Assembly (NCBI GenBank): GCA_024276705.1
Contig: JAJRWS010000388.1
Span: 1-39,639 of the forward strand
Direction: 5' to 3'
DNA from: Planctomycetota bacterium
GTDB lineage: Bacteria; Planctomycetota; Planctomycetia; Pirellulales; Lacipirellulaceae
Length of the DNA: 39,639 bases
The position numbers were made by a program, and so were the translations under genes. Shown here piece after piece: positions 15,430-23,936 of this stretch. Below the pieces are notes generated by a model. It searched no databases. It saw only the letters and a program-made list of their open reading frames with translations, and was not told the origin of the DNA. How positions within the stretch are numbered: the first letter of the stretch is position 1; every line of letters starts with the position of its first letter.

Positions 15430-16833
15430 CTACAGCTCCAGCCCCAGGTAATCCCGCGCGTTTCCGTAGCAGATTTTTCGGATCATCGGCCCGAGCAGTT
15501 CCTCGTCGTCGGGAAGCACTCCTCGCTCGACATCCGTGCCCAAGAGATCACACAGACAGCGGCGAAAATATTCATGCCTGGGATAGGACATGAACGAACG
15601 CGAATCGGTCAGCATGCCGACAAACTGGGAAAGAAGACCAAGATTCGACAACGCGTTCATCTGCCACTGCATCGCCTCCCACTGGTCGAGAAACCACCAG
15701 CCGCTGCCCCATTGGACCTTGCCCGGCATTTCGCCCGACTGGAAATTGCCAACCATCGTCGCGAAGATGTAATTGTCGCTGGGATTGATGTTGTAAAGGA
15801 TCGTCTTGGGAAGGCTGTTTTCCTGCTCCAGGCGGTCGAGGTATGCTGACAGGCTGGCCGCTTGCGGCAAGTCGCCAATCGAATCGCAGCCAATATCACG
15901 GCCCAAGGCTGCCAGTAAGCGACGATTGTTGTTCCGCAACGGTCCCAAATGAAGCTGCTTCGTCCAACCTTTCTCGGCGTCGAGATGGCCGAAAAAAAGC
16001 ATCAACTGGGAAGCGAACTGCCGCTGCTGGAGTGGTGAGGCCGGTTCGCCGCGGCGTACATGATCGAAAATAACCGCCGTCTGCTCGTCGCCGCTAAAGT
16101 CGGCATAGCACTGTTCCAGCCCATGGTCCGAAAGCCGGCAACCATGGGCATGGAACGTATCGTGCCGCTGCCGCAAGGCGTCCAGCAGGTCCTGGTAACT
16201 TGCAATGTGGATGTCGCTGGCCGCCGCCAGGCGATCGACCCACCGGTTGAAAGGTTCGGGCTGGTCGACTGCCAGCACCGTGTCGGGGCGAAAGGTCGGA
16301 TAGACTCGCGTCGTCAGGTCACTGGCCGCGATCGTCCGATGGTGAGCCAGGTCGTCGGTCGGATCGTCGGTGGTGCAGAGTGCCCGAACGTCGAATTTTC
16401 GCAGGATACCATGGGCCGAAAGTTCGTCCGTGGCCAACTGTGCGGTAGCCGTTTCCCAGATGTCGGGTGCCGTCCGCTCGTCGAGCAACTGGTCCATGCC
16501 GAAATAACGCTTCAGTTCCAGGTGGGTCCAGTGGTAGAGCGGATTGCGAAGTGTCTGCGGTACCGTGCGGGCCCAGGCGATAAATTTTTCATAGGGCGGG
16601 GCAGCGCCCGTGCAGTACTGCTCCTCAACTCCCGCCCAGCGCATCGCCCGCCACTTGTAGTGGTCGCCCTCCAGCCAGATTTCCGTCAGGTTATGGAACC
16701 GGCGATTGCCGGCGATGTCCGCCGGTGGCAAGTGGCAATGGTAGTCGAGGATAGGCTGCCCGGCGGCATGGGCGTGATAAAGGTGCCGGGCTGTACTGGT
16801 CTGCAACAAAAAATCGTCGTGGATAAATGCCAT
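15430..16833 (-). CDS. uxaC: Glucuronate isomerase
   Basis: A 467-aa uronate isomerase (UxaC) of the amidohydrolase superfamily. It interconverts D-glucuronate/D-fructuronate and D-galacturonate/D-tagaturonate in the cytoplasm. The N-terminus 'MAFIHDDFLLQTSTARHLYH' and metal site 'DYHCHLPP' (H32, H34) are canonical, and 'GSGWWFLDQWEAMQWQMNAL' and 'DSRSFMSYPRHEYFRR' mark the C-terminal third. The ATG at 16833 is chosen because the family starts there; a longer frame to 16899 reads into a 20-bp repeat array. It is the first gene of a pair with ggt. The next pathway enzymes are probably those at 22939-26489. Confidence 0.93.
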   Translation of the reverse strand: MAFIHDDFLLQTSTARHLYHAHAAGQPILDYHCHLPPADIAGNRRFHNLTEIWLEGDHYKWRAMRWAGVEEQYCTGAAPPYEKFIAWARTVPQTLRNPLYHWTHLELKRYFGMDQLLDERTAPDIWETATAQLATDELSAHGILRKFDVRALCTTDDPTDDLAHHRTIAASDLTTRVYPTFRPDTVLAVDQPEPFNRWVDRLAAASDIHIASYQDLLDALRQRHDTFHAHGCRLSDHGLEQCYADFSGDEQTAVIFDHVRRGEPASPLQQRQFASQLMLFFGHLDAEKGWTKQLHLGPLRNNNRRLLAALGRDIGCDSIGDLPQAASLSAYLDRLEQENSLPKTILYNINPSDNYIFATMVGNFQSGEMPGKVQWGSGWWFLDQWEAMQWQMNALSNLGLLSQFVGMLTDSRSFMSYPRHEYFRRCLCDLLGTDVERGVLPDDEELLGPMIRKICYGNARDYLGLEL

Positions 16834-16880
16834 ATGATCCCGTTTGTGCCCGCATGTTCTGCTGCAGACTCGCAGCGCAT

Positions 16881-16980
16881 TACCAAAAAGGCCCTTCATC
16901 CCTTAAAAGGCCCGTTCATTCCTTAAAACGGCCGTTTGTTCCTTAAACGGGCCGCCTGTTCCCTCAGCGGACTTGAACTC
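16881..16980 (-). promoter_or_regulatory. Tandem 20-bp repeats upstream of uxaC, possible operator array
   Basis: At least three clear exact-period 20-bp units (16901-16920, 16921-16940, 16941-16960), each CCTTAAA...GGCCG/GGCCC...TT, with degenerate units on both sides (16881-16900 and 16961-16980). The centre of each unit is palindromic, e.g. AACGGCCGTT. The array starts about 48 bp before the uxaC start codon, a place suited to cooperative regulator binding. Confidence 0.55.
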
Positions 16981-16982
16981 CT

Positions 16983-17399
16983 TTAGTGATCGCCAGCAAA
17001 TGGATTGACGAGCTTCACGTTCGCATGTTGAAAATCGGCAATGTTTCGGGTCACTACCATTAACTCATGTTTTATAGCAACGGCAGCGATCAGGCTGTCC
17101 TTGATCGGCATTGCCTGGCCCTTCCGTTTCAAACGGGCCAACAAACGTGCCCACGCCTCGGCGGTAGCGGTGTCGAAATCCAATGAGGGGAACCTTTTTA
17201 CGCCCTCGGCAAACCATTCGAGCAATCGAGTTCGTTTTCGCCCCGCGGGAAGAAGTAAAATCCCGTATTGCAACTCACCCAGAACGATGGGACTGACAAC
17301 CAATTCCGACTCATGTCGCCTCAACCACTCGATCACCGCGGCATGAGGTTGTGGCTTGGTCGGTTCGCTCAACACATTCGTATCAGCGAGGTACTTCAC
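16983..17399 (-). CDS. PIN-domain toxin, VapC/FitB-like
   Basis: A 138-aa PIN-domain ribonuclease of the 'MKYLADTNVLSEPTK' type, resembling FitB-like VapC. Acidic residues D6, E42 ('LGELQYGI'), D101 ('PIKDSLIAA') and D122 ('NIADF') form the metal site. All are present, so the enzyme looks intact. It overlaps the AbrB-type antitoxin gene by 4 nt and follows it in the transcript. It is the second toxin-antitoxin pair in the window and differs in antitoxin class from the pair at 11069-11708. Confidence 0.9.
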   Translation of the reverse strand: MKYLADTNVLSEPTKPQPHAAVIEWLRRHESELVVSPIVLGELQYGILLLPAGRKRTRLLEWFAEGVKRFPSLDFDTATAEAWARLLARLKRKGQAMPIKDSLIAAVAIKHELMVVTRNIADFQHANVKLVNPFAGDH

Positions 17400-17626
17400 A
17401 GCAAGTCCGTCGATTCCGAGGGCATTGGCTCAAACCAGCCCTTCTCCGGGCAACTCAGCAACCAATCGACCAGTCCCGAGGAATCTCCACCAGACAACTT
17501 CTTGAGCAGATACTCGCCCGACTCGATTCGCTCAATGGCAAATTCCTGCCCCGGTTGGATATGATCTTGATTGCGCAGTTCCGCCGGAATGACGATCTGC
17601 CCTTTGGAGGATATGGTGGTTCGCAT
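17396..17626 (-). CDS. AbrB/MazE-type antitoxin
   Basis: A 76-aa protein with an N-terminal SpoVT/AbrB swapped-hairpin domain, 'MRTTISSKGQIVIPAELR', and a C-terminal acidic, toxin-binding tail ending 'PMPSESTDLL'. It should bind DNA as a dimer and neutralise the PIN toxin encoded directly downstream (4-nt overlap). A perfect 9-bp inverted repeat lies just before its start codon, consistent with autorepression. Confidence 0.9.
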   Translation of the reverse strand: MRTTISSKGQIVIPAELRNQDHIQPGQEFAIERIESGEYLLKKLSGGDSSGLVDWLLSCPEKGWFEPMPSESTDLL

Positions 17627-17628
17627 GC

Positions 17629-17649
17629 AGGTAAGATACCATCTTACCT
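17629..17649 (-). promoter_or_regulatory. Inverted-repeat operator before the antitoxin gene
   Basis: A perfect 9-bp inverted repeat AGGTAAGAT-ACC-ATCTTACCT ends 2 bp before the antitoxin ATG. A further half-site (CTTAC...) lies just upstream on the transcribed strand. This matches the usual autoregulatory operator position; it would also cover the ribosome-binding region. Confidence 0.65.
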
Positions 17650-17674
17650 CTTGTAAGTCAACCAGAAGCCATGC

Positions 17675-18664
17675 CTAAAGAGACCAGTCGGGAGCCGCCG
17701 CCCGTACCCTTTCGGTAAGCTGCAATAGAGTTGCCACATCGAGCTGTTCGGTCCGCGTGTCGCTGGCCAGTCCCATGGGCTGTAAAATCGCATCGACTTC
17801 GCTTTTACTCAGATGGCGTTTCATTGCCGCCACGACATTGGCCCGCAGGAATTTGCGGCGGTGGATGAAGATCGCCTTGACGAATTGGTGAAAGTAGCGC
17901 AAATCCCCAATTGCCGCCCGCCGCTCGGGATCGATGACCACACGTACGATGGCCGAATGGACTTTGGGCGCAGGCCAGAAAACCGAAGGCGGCATGACCC
18001 GTACAATCTCCGTGTGAGCCTGGGCTTGCATCCAGACACTCAGCGCTCCGTATTCCTTGCTCCAGGGCCGGGCGACCATCCGGTCGGCCAGTTCCTTCTG
18101 GATCGTCGCGACCATCAGATAGGGTGTCTGCTCCCAGAGCAGCATGTTCGAAAGCACCGGCGTGGCGATGTTGTAAGGCAGATTGGCCACCAGCTTGAGC
18201 CGGCGATCGGGCGCTTCGGACATCCGCTCCTTGACCGCATCGAGCAGTTCGGGGGCAAAGTGGTTCTTGTTGTGCAGCGCATCCTGCCTGAGCATCGTCA
18301 CATTATCCAGCTCCAAGAGCAGCTCGCTGGCCAGTTCGAACAGGTGGCCGTCAATTTCTACGGTGACGACCGCGGCGGCCCGAGCGGCAAATTGGGCGGT
18401 CAACGACCCAGTCCCCGTACCCACTTCCAGGACCACATCGCGCCGGTCCAACTGGGCTGCGTCAACAATCATCTGCTGCAGATTCAGATCGATCAGAAAA
18501 TTCTGCCCATGTCGGGTTGCCGGCGCGATGCCCATTTCCCGGAAGCGTTGGATCAGAAACGATTTCGTCTGGCGGTTGCCATCTTGCCGGCCGCCGTTTT
18601 GCCGATTGTCATCTGGCCGGTTGCCTGCATCTTCATCCTTACGGTCCGTGTTTACTGCTTCCAC
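17675..18664 (-). CDS. rsmA: 16S rRNA adenine dimethyltransferase RsmA/KsgA
   Basis: A 329-aa SAM-dependent methyltransferase that dimethylates A1518 and A1519 of 16S rRNA late in 30S assembly. Visible are 'RHGQNFLID' (51-59), the SAM loop 'EVGTGTGSLT' (80-89) and the catalytic 'NLPYN' (161-165). The C-terminal 'FIHRRKFLRAN' follows. The first 35 residues are a low-complexity Asn/Arg/Gly stretch built from DNA repeats and may not all be translated. It overlaps ribE by 13 nt and is the last gene of the gnd-psd-pssA-ribE-rsmA run. Confidence 0.93.
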   Translation of the reverse strand: MEAVNTDRKDEDAGNRPDDNRQNGGRQDGNRQTKSFLIQRFREMGIAPATRHGQNFLIDLNLQQMIVDAAQLDRRDVVLEVGTGTGSLTAQFAARAAAVVTVEIDGHLFELASELLLELDNVTMLRQDALHNKNHFAPELLDAVKERMSEAPDRRLKLVANLPYNIATPVLSNMLLWEQTPYLMVATIQKELADRMVARPWSKEYGALSVWMQAQAHTEIVRVMPPSVFWPAPKVHSAIVRVVIDPERRAAIGDLRYFHQFVKAIFIHRRKFLRANVVAAMKRHLSKSEVDAILQPMGLASDTRTEQLDVATLLQLTERVRAAAPDWSL

Positions 18665-19353
18665 TGCAACTGCCTTTCGACATATTTGGCCAGGACGTCT
18701 GTTTCCAGATTCACCCGATCGCCAGGTGCGCGCGAGCCGAGTGTCGTGACTTTCAACGTGTGGGGAATCAGGGCCACGCTGAATCGATCCGATTCCACAT
18801 CGACCAGCGTCAGGCTTACTCCATCGACCGCTACCGAGCCCTTGCTGGCCATCTGCCGCATCAGTGGCCCGGACGCATTAAACCAGAGTGTCGACCAGTC
18901 CGCATCGTCGATTCGCTGTTGGACCGTGCCGACTCCGTCGATATGGCCGGTGACCAGATGCCCGCCGAGCGAATCACCCAGGCTGAGCGACGTTTCAAGA
19001 TTGACCAGTGATCCGGGGACCAATTCCCCCAGGTTGGTACGCTCGAGCGTTTCGGGCCCTGCGTCGAATGCCAGGTGCTCGTCCTCCACGCCCACGACGG
19101 TCAGGCAGCAACCATTGATGGCAATGCTGTCGCCTACAGAAGCTGCTGCGAACAAGGCGACTCGATCCCCCAGGCCAGTCTCGGATCGCCCTGTCCCTGG
19201 GAGGGTCGTCCCGGCTCGCGTTGCATTGGCATCGGAGCCGATCGTTTCGCACATTTCCGCTTCCGGCCGCGCGCCGATGACCAGTCGCATGCCGGGGGGC
19301 GCGGAGACCAGCTCCACCACCTCGGCCAATTGTTGAACCAATCCAGTAAACAT
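18652..19353 (-). CDS. ribE: Riboflavin synthase, alpha subunit
   Basis: A 233-aa enzyme that dismutates two 6,7-dimethyl-8-ribityllumazine molecules to riboflavin. It has two lumazine-binding barrels: 'MFTGLVQ' with 'SVGDSIAINGCCLTV', then 'GHLVTGHIDGVG' with 'KGSVAVDGVSLTLVDV'. Compared with the usual length of about 200-215 aa, barrel one holds an extra segment of about 30 residues (about 33-68, 'MCETIGSDANATRAG...') between the first strands. The start is 3 bp after the pssA stop, indicating an operon. Confidence 0.93.
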   Translation of the reverse strand: MFTGLVQQLAEVVELVSAPPGMRLVIGARPEAEMCETIGSDANATRAGTTLPGTGRSETGLGDRVALFAAASVGDSIAINGCCLTVVGVEDEHLAFDAGPETLERTNLGELVPGSLVNLETSLSLGDSLGGHLVTGHIDGVGTVQQRIDDADWSTLWFNASGPLMRQMASKGSVAVDGVSLTLVDVESDRFSVALIPHTLKVTTLGSRAPGDRVNLETDVLAKYVERQLQWKQ

Positions 19354-19356
19354 TGC

Positions 19357-20235
19357 TCAAGTCGCCTCATGGGGAGAAGGGTGTCGCGTGGCTCGTCGTT
19401 GCCGAATTCCCAGCCAACCATAACGCAGCAGGGGAAATACCGCATAGAGTACGCACAAGGCGGGAACCGCATACCAGCGAACCGAGAGCAATACCATCAG
19501 GGCGAAGACAATCCCCACGACATGCGAAAAACTACGCTGCCCACGCAGCAGCTGCGTGACCACATGCGGGTAGGGAATGCGTGACACCATCAGCAGGGCG
19601 ATCAACAAGGCAAATGGGGGTAAGGTCCGTTGCAGCCACCAATCGAAACCGGCGAAATCATCATGATTTATTTCGTTCCGGAGCGTGTAGGTAAGGATGG
19701 CCGCGCTGGCAATGACCGCGGCCGCCGCGGGAGAGGGCAAACCGGCGAAGCGGCTATGGTCGTCGGTCTCGTCAATTTCCACATTGAATCGGGCCAATCG
19801 CAACGCCGCACAACAGGCAAACAGGGCGGCGATGCTCCAAATGGCTTCGCGATGCACATTGGTAAATTCCGGGCACATCTTGACCAGCAGGATCGCCGGC
19901 GCCACGCCGAAAGAGACGACGTCGCAAAGACTGTCGAGCTGACCGCCAAAATCGCTGGCTGCCCGGGTGAGCCGGGCAACCTGGCCATCGAACGTGTCGA
20001 ACAGCATGGCCAGAAAGATCAAGCCACCGCAGAGCATCAGATTGTGAGTCGGGTCGCCACTGCCGATCAGTTGCTTCGCCTTTTCCAGCATAGGCGCCTC
20101 CAGCATCGGAGCCGGCACGAAGATATCTCCCGCTCGGGCAATTCGCGAGGCGACCACGATCGCAAAGAACCCACAGACGAGGTTTCCCAACGTGCAGAGC
20201 GTAGGCAAAACGGCGATCGCGCGAATGGGTTTCAT
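19357..20235 (-). CDS. pssA: CDP-diacylglycerol--serine O-phosphatidyltransferase
   Basis: A 292-aa integral membrane enzyme making phosphatidylserine from CDP-diacylglycerol and serine. The CDP-alcohol phosphatidyltransferase signature D-G-x2-A-R-x8-G-x3-D-x3-D is complete at D83 to D105 ('FDGQVARLTR...DSLCD'). About seven hydrophobic helices are visible. The ATG at 20235 ('MKPIRAIAVLPTLCTLGN') is chosen over the upstream start at 20268, which would overlap psd by 28 nt. It lies 5 bp after psd, whose product uses the phosphatidylserine made here. Confidence 0.92.
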   Translation of the reverse strand: MKPIRAIAVLPTLCTLGNLVCGFFAIVVASRIARAGDIFVPAPMLEAPMLEKAKQLIGSGDPTHNLMLCGGLIFLAMLFDTFDGQVARLTRAASDFGGQLDSLCDVVSFGVAPAILLVKMCPEFTNVHREAIWSIAALFACCAALRLARFNVEIDETDDHSRFAGLPSPAAAAVIASAAILTYTLRNEINHDDFAGFDWWLQRTLPPFALLIALLMVSRIPYPHVVTQLLRGQRSFSHVVGIVFALMVLLSVRWYAVPALCVLYAVFPLLRYGWLGIRQRRATRHPSPHEAT

Positions 20236-20240
20236 GGGAA

Positions 20241-21194
20241 CTACTGGTACCTTGCCAACACCGTACACCCCGCCTTCACTTTCTGGCCGACGGTCACTTC
20301 CACCTCCACAGCGGCCCGGGGCAAAATCAGTTCGGTCCGTGAGCCCAGCTTAATCATACCAAACTTTTCGCCCCGCTGGACCGTTTTCCCTGGACGTAAT
20401 ACGCAAACGATCCGCCGGGCGATCAGGCCGGAGATGACCCGGACGGCAAATCGTCTGCCCGAAGGTTCTTCGAAACCGAGCCACAAAAATTCATTCCGTA
20501 GCGCACTTTCCGGGTTGATGGCATTGAGAAACTCGCCCGGTTTGTAGTGCATTGCCACCACCCGGGCATCCCGGGGTGAACGGTTGATATGGACATTGAA
20601 AATCGACAAAAAGATGCCAATCCGCACAGCCGGCCCATCGAGATAATCGTAATGATCGATCGGTGTAACTTCCGCGATGGTGCCATCAGCCGGCGAGACG
20701 ACCGTATCGGCCGCGGTTGGAATTTGCCGGGACGGATCGCGAAAGAAATATACGATCAGCCCCAAAGCCACGCCGAACACCGCCGCCAGCAGTCGCCACC
20801 AACCGCCCAGCCAGAATGCCAGACATGCCAGTGCCAACAAAGGCCAGCCCATCAACTGCAGTTCGGCCAGGCCCCAGCGGGCAAACGGCAGTCGTTCACG
20901 CCAGGTGAAGGGATCATGCTCCCTGGCCCAGGAGGCCGTGCACTGATTGCAGCAGAATTTCAGATCGCGTGAGTCGAGGATTTCATGAGGTGCGCCATCA
21001 GTGTCGCCCTGCCGCAACCGGGCCATGCGTTGGAGGTAGCTGGGCCGAAACCGCTTGAGATACCAGCGGCGCAGCCGCCCCCAGGCCAGCTCGATCTGGT
21101 AGCAGACTCCGCCTCCCGGCTGCACGCTGCCAATATTTTCCGGCAGGGGAGGGTAGGTTGCGGAAGGCGGGTCGGAAGCAGGCAGGTCGGTCAT
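20241..21194 (-). CDS. psd: Phosphatidylserine decarboxylase with N-terminal extension
   Basis: A 317-aa membrane enzyme converting phosphatidylserine to phosphatidylethanolamine. The catalytic set is D170 ('VSPADGTI'), H202 ('NVHINRSP') and the self-cleaving G284-S285 in 'IKLGSRTEL', which yields the pyruvoyl group. Helices around 113-150 anchor it. Residues 1-110 are an extra region with a Cys cluster 'FCCNQCT' at 80-86, possibly metal-binding, not found in the short family form. The ATG at 21194 is preferred; the longer frame to 21404 runs through gnd coding sequence. It begins 4 bp after gnd ends. Confidence 0.9.
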   Translation of the reverse strand: MTDLPASDPPSATYPPLPENIGSVQPGGGVCYQIELAWGRLRRWYLKRFRPSYLQRMARLRQGDTDGAPHEILDSRDLKFCCNQCTASWAREHDPFTWRERLPFARWGLAELQLMGWPLLALACLAFWLGGWWRLLAAVFGVALGLIVYFFRDPSRQIPTAADTVVSPADGTIAEVTPIDHYDYLDGPAVRIGIFLSIFNVHINRSPRDARVVAMHYKPGEFLNAINPESALRNEFLWLGFEEPSGRRFAVRVISGLIARRIVCVLRPGKTVQRGEKFGMIKLGSRTELILPRAAVEVEVTVGQKVKAGCTVLARYQ

Positions 21195-21198
21195 TGAT

Positions 21199-22695
21199 TT
21201 ACGCAATGTAGGTTGAGGACGCGGTGCTGCCTCCGTGTCCGGTCCAGTTGGTGTGGAAGAACTTGCCGCGTGGCCGGTCGATCCGTTCGTAGGTGTGGGC
21301 CCCGAAATAATCGCGCTGGGCTTGCAGCAGATTGGCTGGCAGGCGCTCGCTCCGATAACCGTCGTAGTAGGCCAGGGCGGAACCGATCGCTGGCATGGGG
21401 ACACCCATTTCTACGGCCGCAGTGACCACGCGCCGCCACGACTTCTGGGCCTTGGTGACCGCCTTCTGGAAGAACGGATCGACCAGCAGATTGGTCAGCT
21501 TGGGATCGCGATCGAAGGCCTCTTTGATTTTACCCAAAAATGCCGAGCGGATAATGCAGCCGCCCCGCCACATCATGGCGATCTCACCATACTTCAGCTT
21601 CCAACCATAATCCTCGGCCGCGGCTTGCAGCAACTGATAGCCCTGGGCGTAGGAGACGATCTTCGAGGCATAGAGGGCCTGCATCAAATCCTTGACCATC
21701 TGGTCATTGTCACCGCGGAAACGACCGGAAGGTCCTTTGAGTACCTTGGCAGCACTGACTCGCTCCTCCTTGAGTGCCGACAGGCAGCGCGCAAAGACGG
21801 CTTCGCCAATCAGGGTCAACGGTTGGCCCGCGTCCAAAGCAGCAATGGCGGTCCATTTTCCGGTCCCTTTCTGGCCGGCCGTGTCGAGAATCACATCCAA
21901 CGTCGCCGCGCCATCGGGTTCCCGGTAACCAAGAATGTCTCGTGTGATTTCGATCAGATACGAATCGAGAACGCCCCGATTCCAACGCGTGAATACCGCC
22001 TCCATCTGATCGTTGGACATACGCAGACCCGACTTCATCATCTGGTAAGTCTCGCAGATCATCTGCATGTCGCCATATTCGATGCCGTTGTGGACCATTT
22101 TAACGAAATGGCCCGCACCGTTCTCGCCAACCCAATCGCAACAAGGGACACCTTCGTCGGTGTGGGCGGAGATTTTTTGAAATATCTTTTTGACGGCGGG
22201 CCACGCTTTTTTCGATCCCCCCGGCATGATCGACGGCCCCAGCAATGCCCCTTCTTCACCGCCGGAGACACCCGTGCCGATGTAAAGGAGGCCTTTGCTC
22301 TCGACATACTCGGTTCGCCGGATTGTATCGGGAAAGTGCGAGTTTCCCCCATCGATGATGATGTCGCCTTTTTCAAGATGGGGAATCACTTTTTCAATAA
22401 ACGCGTCCACGGCCTCCCCGGCTCGGACCATCAGCATCACTTTACGGGGCCGCTTGAGGTTTTTGCAAAACGTCTTGAGCGACTTGCAGCCGATGATGTT
22501 TTTACCCTTCGCCCGTCCACGTTTGACGAAATCATCCACCTTGCTGGTCGTACGATTGTAGCAGGCGACGGTGAATCCCTTGCTTTCCATGTTCAGAATG
22601 AGGTTCTCCCCCATGACGGCCAGTCCCACGACCCCGATGTCCGCAAGCCCTGGTTGGGAGGATGTTTTGCTGGTTGTTTTTTTCTTGGTTGCCAT
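21199..22695 (-). CDS. gnd: 6-phosphogluconate dehydrogenase, decarboxylating
   Basis: A 498-aa enzyme oxidising 6-phosphogluconate to ribulose 5-phosphate and CO2 with NADP+. It has the Rossmann start 'GVVGLAVMGENL' at 21-32, 'DGGNSHF' at 115-121, the signature 'GVSGGEEGALLGPSIMPGG' at 142-160, catalytic K199 and N203 in 'KMVHNGIEYGDMQ', and 'GTGKWTA' further on. This is the long, classical dimeric form. The first 17 residues are a Lys/Ser/Thr-rich extension. It heads a tight run with psd, pssA, ribE and rsmA, but lies downstream of the sugar-acid genes on the same strand. Confidence 0.95.
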   Translation of the reverse strand: MATKKKTTSKTSSQPGLADIGVVGLAVMGENLILNMESKGFTVACYNRTTSKVDDFVKRGRAKGKNIIGCKSLKTFCKNLKRPRKVMLMVRAGEAVDAFIEKVIPHLEKGDIIIDGGNSHFPDTIRRTEYVESKGLLYIGTGVSGGEEGALLGPSIMPGGSKKAWPAVKKIFQKISAHTDEGVPCCDWVGENGAGHFVKMVHNGIEYGDMQMICETYQMMKSGLRMSNDQMEAVFTRWNRGVLDSYLIEITRDILGYREPDGAATLDVILDTAGQKGTGKWTAIAALDAGQPLTLIGEAVFARCLSALKEERVSAAKVLKGPSGRFRGDNDQMVKDLMQALYASKIVSYAQGYQLLQAAAEDYGWKLKYGEIAMMWRGGCIIRSAFLGKIKEAFDRDPKLTNLLVDPFFQKAVTKAQKSWRRVVTAAVEMGVPMPAIGSALAYYDGYRSERLPANLLQAQRDYFGAHTYERIDRPRGKFFHTNWTGHGGSTASSTYIA

Positions 22696-22783
22696 GGCAG
22701 GCTACTCCTTGGTACTACGATGGTTGAGGTCTTATTTATCTCTGTATCACGCACACGCCGTGCACGAGAAAAAACATTGGTAA

Positions 22784-22830
22784 ATTCAGGGTTCAGGGGT
22801 CGGGTGTCAGGGTTCAGGTGCCGGGAAAGG
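22784..22830. repeat. Heptamer array between gnd and SDR gene
   Basis: TTCAGGG / GTCAGGG / TCGGGTG 7-bp units, the reverse-strand form of the CCTGAAC/CCTGACA families. No other feature is seen between 22696 and 22938. Confidence 0.7.
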
Positions 22831-22938
22831 TAGCTGGTAAAGACATGCTGCAAATCCAGGTAACTGTTTGGTGACAGCATTGGTGTCTCACATGCTGAAC
22901 ACTCAACTAGAGAACCGAAAGTTATTATTGAGTCCACC

Positions 22939-23787
22939 CTAAACTCCGCTGAATGAGGAAAAGCCTCCATCCACCGGGATGACGGTTCCGGTGACGAATG
23001 CCGAAGAGTCGTCATCCACGAGCCATAACAGGGTTCCCGCCAGATCGTCCGCCTCGCCAAACCGGCCCATCGGAGTCTGGGCAATGATCGCTTCGCCACG
23101 AGGCGAGAGGTTGGAGCCCTCGCTGAACAACAGATGGTGGTTCTGATTGGTGTCGAAAAAACCTGGCGCGATCGCGTTCACGCGGATGCCAACTTTTGAC
23201 ATGTGGACCGCCAGCCACTGGGTAAAATTGCTCACGGCCGCCTTGGCACCGCTGTAGGCGGGTATCTTCGTCAATGGCGTGAATGCGTTCATCGAGGAAA
23301 TATTGATGACCACTCCCGACTTTCTTTCCGCCATGCTCCGGGTGAAGACCTGGCTTGGCAACAACGTCCCCAGTAGATTCAAATTGAAGACGAACTGGAT
23401 CCCTTCCAGTTCGAGGTCGTAAAATGTAATCAGATCGCTGGAGGGTTGCTTGAGATCCTCCGGCGTCAAATACTCCTTCGTCGTGGTCCCCTTGGGATGG
23501 TTCCCACCCGCGCCGTTGACCAGGATGTCGACCGGTCCAAAATCAGCCTCGATCTGGTTGTTGGTTTTTTCCAGGCTCTCCTTTTCCAGTACGTTGCAGG
23601 CATACCCTTTGGCCTGCCCGCCCTGGGCGACAATTTTTTCGGCTGCCTGAGTCGCGGCCTCCGCGCGTAAATCAAGCACGGCGACTTGGGCCCCGCAACG
23701 GGCCAATGCGGCAGCCATCGCGCCGCACAAGATGCCACCGCCGCCGGTTACCACGGCCGTCTTTCCTGATAAATCGGGTTGAATCAT
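22939..23787 (-). CDS. SDR-family D-mannonate oxidoreductase-like enzyme
   Basis: A 282-aa classical short-chain dehydrogenase. It has the cofactor loop 'TGGGGILCGAMA' (14-25), 'NGAGGNHP' (91-98), catalytic S164/S165 with Y178-x3-K182 ('YSGAK'), and 'PGFFDTNQN'. The 'NGAGGNHP' and 'GFF..xQN' blocks resemble SDR-type D-mannonate (fructuronate) oxidoreductases, which reduce fructuronate to mannonate. This fits the uxaC gene elsewhere in the window and the adjacent LarA-type and kinase genes. Another polyol or sugar-acid substrate is possible. Confidence 0.75.
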   Translation of the reverse strand: MIQPDLSGKTAVVTGGGGILCGAMAAALARCGAQVAVLDLRAEAATQAAEKIVAQGGQAKGYACNVLEKESLEKTNNQIEADFGPVDILVNGAGGNHPKGTTTKEYLTPEDLKQPSSDLITFYDLELEGIQFVFNLNLLGTLLPSQVFTRSMAERKSGVVINISSMNAFTPLTKIPAYSGAKAAVSNFTQWLAVHMSKVGIRVNAIAPGFFDTNQNHHLLFSEGSNLSPRGEAIIAQTPMGRFGEADDLAGTLLWLVDDDSSAFVTGTVIPVDGGFSSFSGV

Positions 23788-23841
23788 GATCGGATCATTT
23801 CCTGGTTTAAAGTGTCTTCCAAAATTCCAAAAGGTTACTCA

Positions 23842-23936
23842 GCCCGACGCTGGACAGGACGATAAGCCGCCCGAGAACCAACGCCATTACAGCTTACACG
23901 TCGTACGGGTCGGCTTCATCGGCCATTCTTGGGACT
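23842..23936 (-). repeat. ~95-bp hairpin element, copy 2
   Basis: Inverse-orientation counterpart of 6025-6119. The arms are 23906-23920 and 23861-23873. It supplies the last codons and stop of the LarA-type gene and ends about 55 bp upstream of the SDR gene, in the same orientation as that gene. Confidence 0.7.

Noticed and set aside
17813-19336. 507-codon frame antisense to rsmA and ribE
   Set aside because: It spans two real genes on the other strand and shows Arg/Ser/Pro-rich composition typical of shadow frames.
21235-22833. Long open frame (about 530 codons) antisense to gnd
   Set aside because: The opposite strand encodes a full, well-conserved 6-phosphogluconate dehydrogenase; the frame is open because of GC-rich codon bias and has no recognisable domain.
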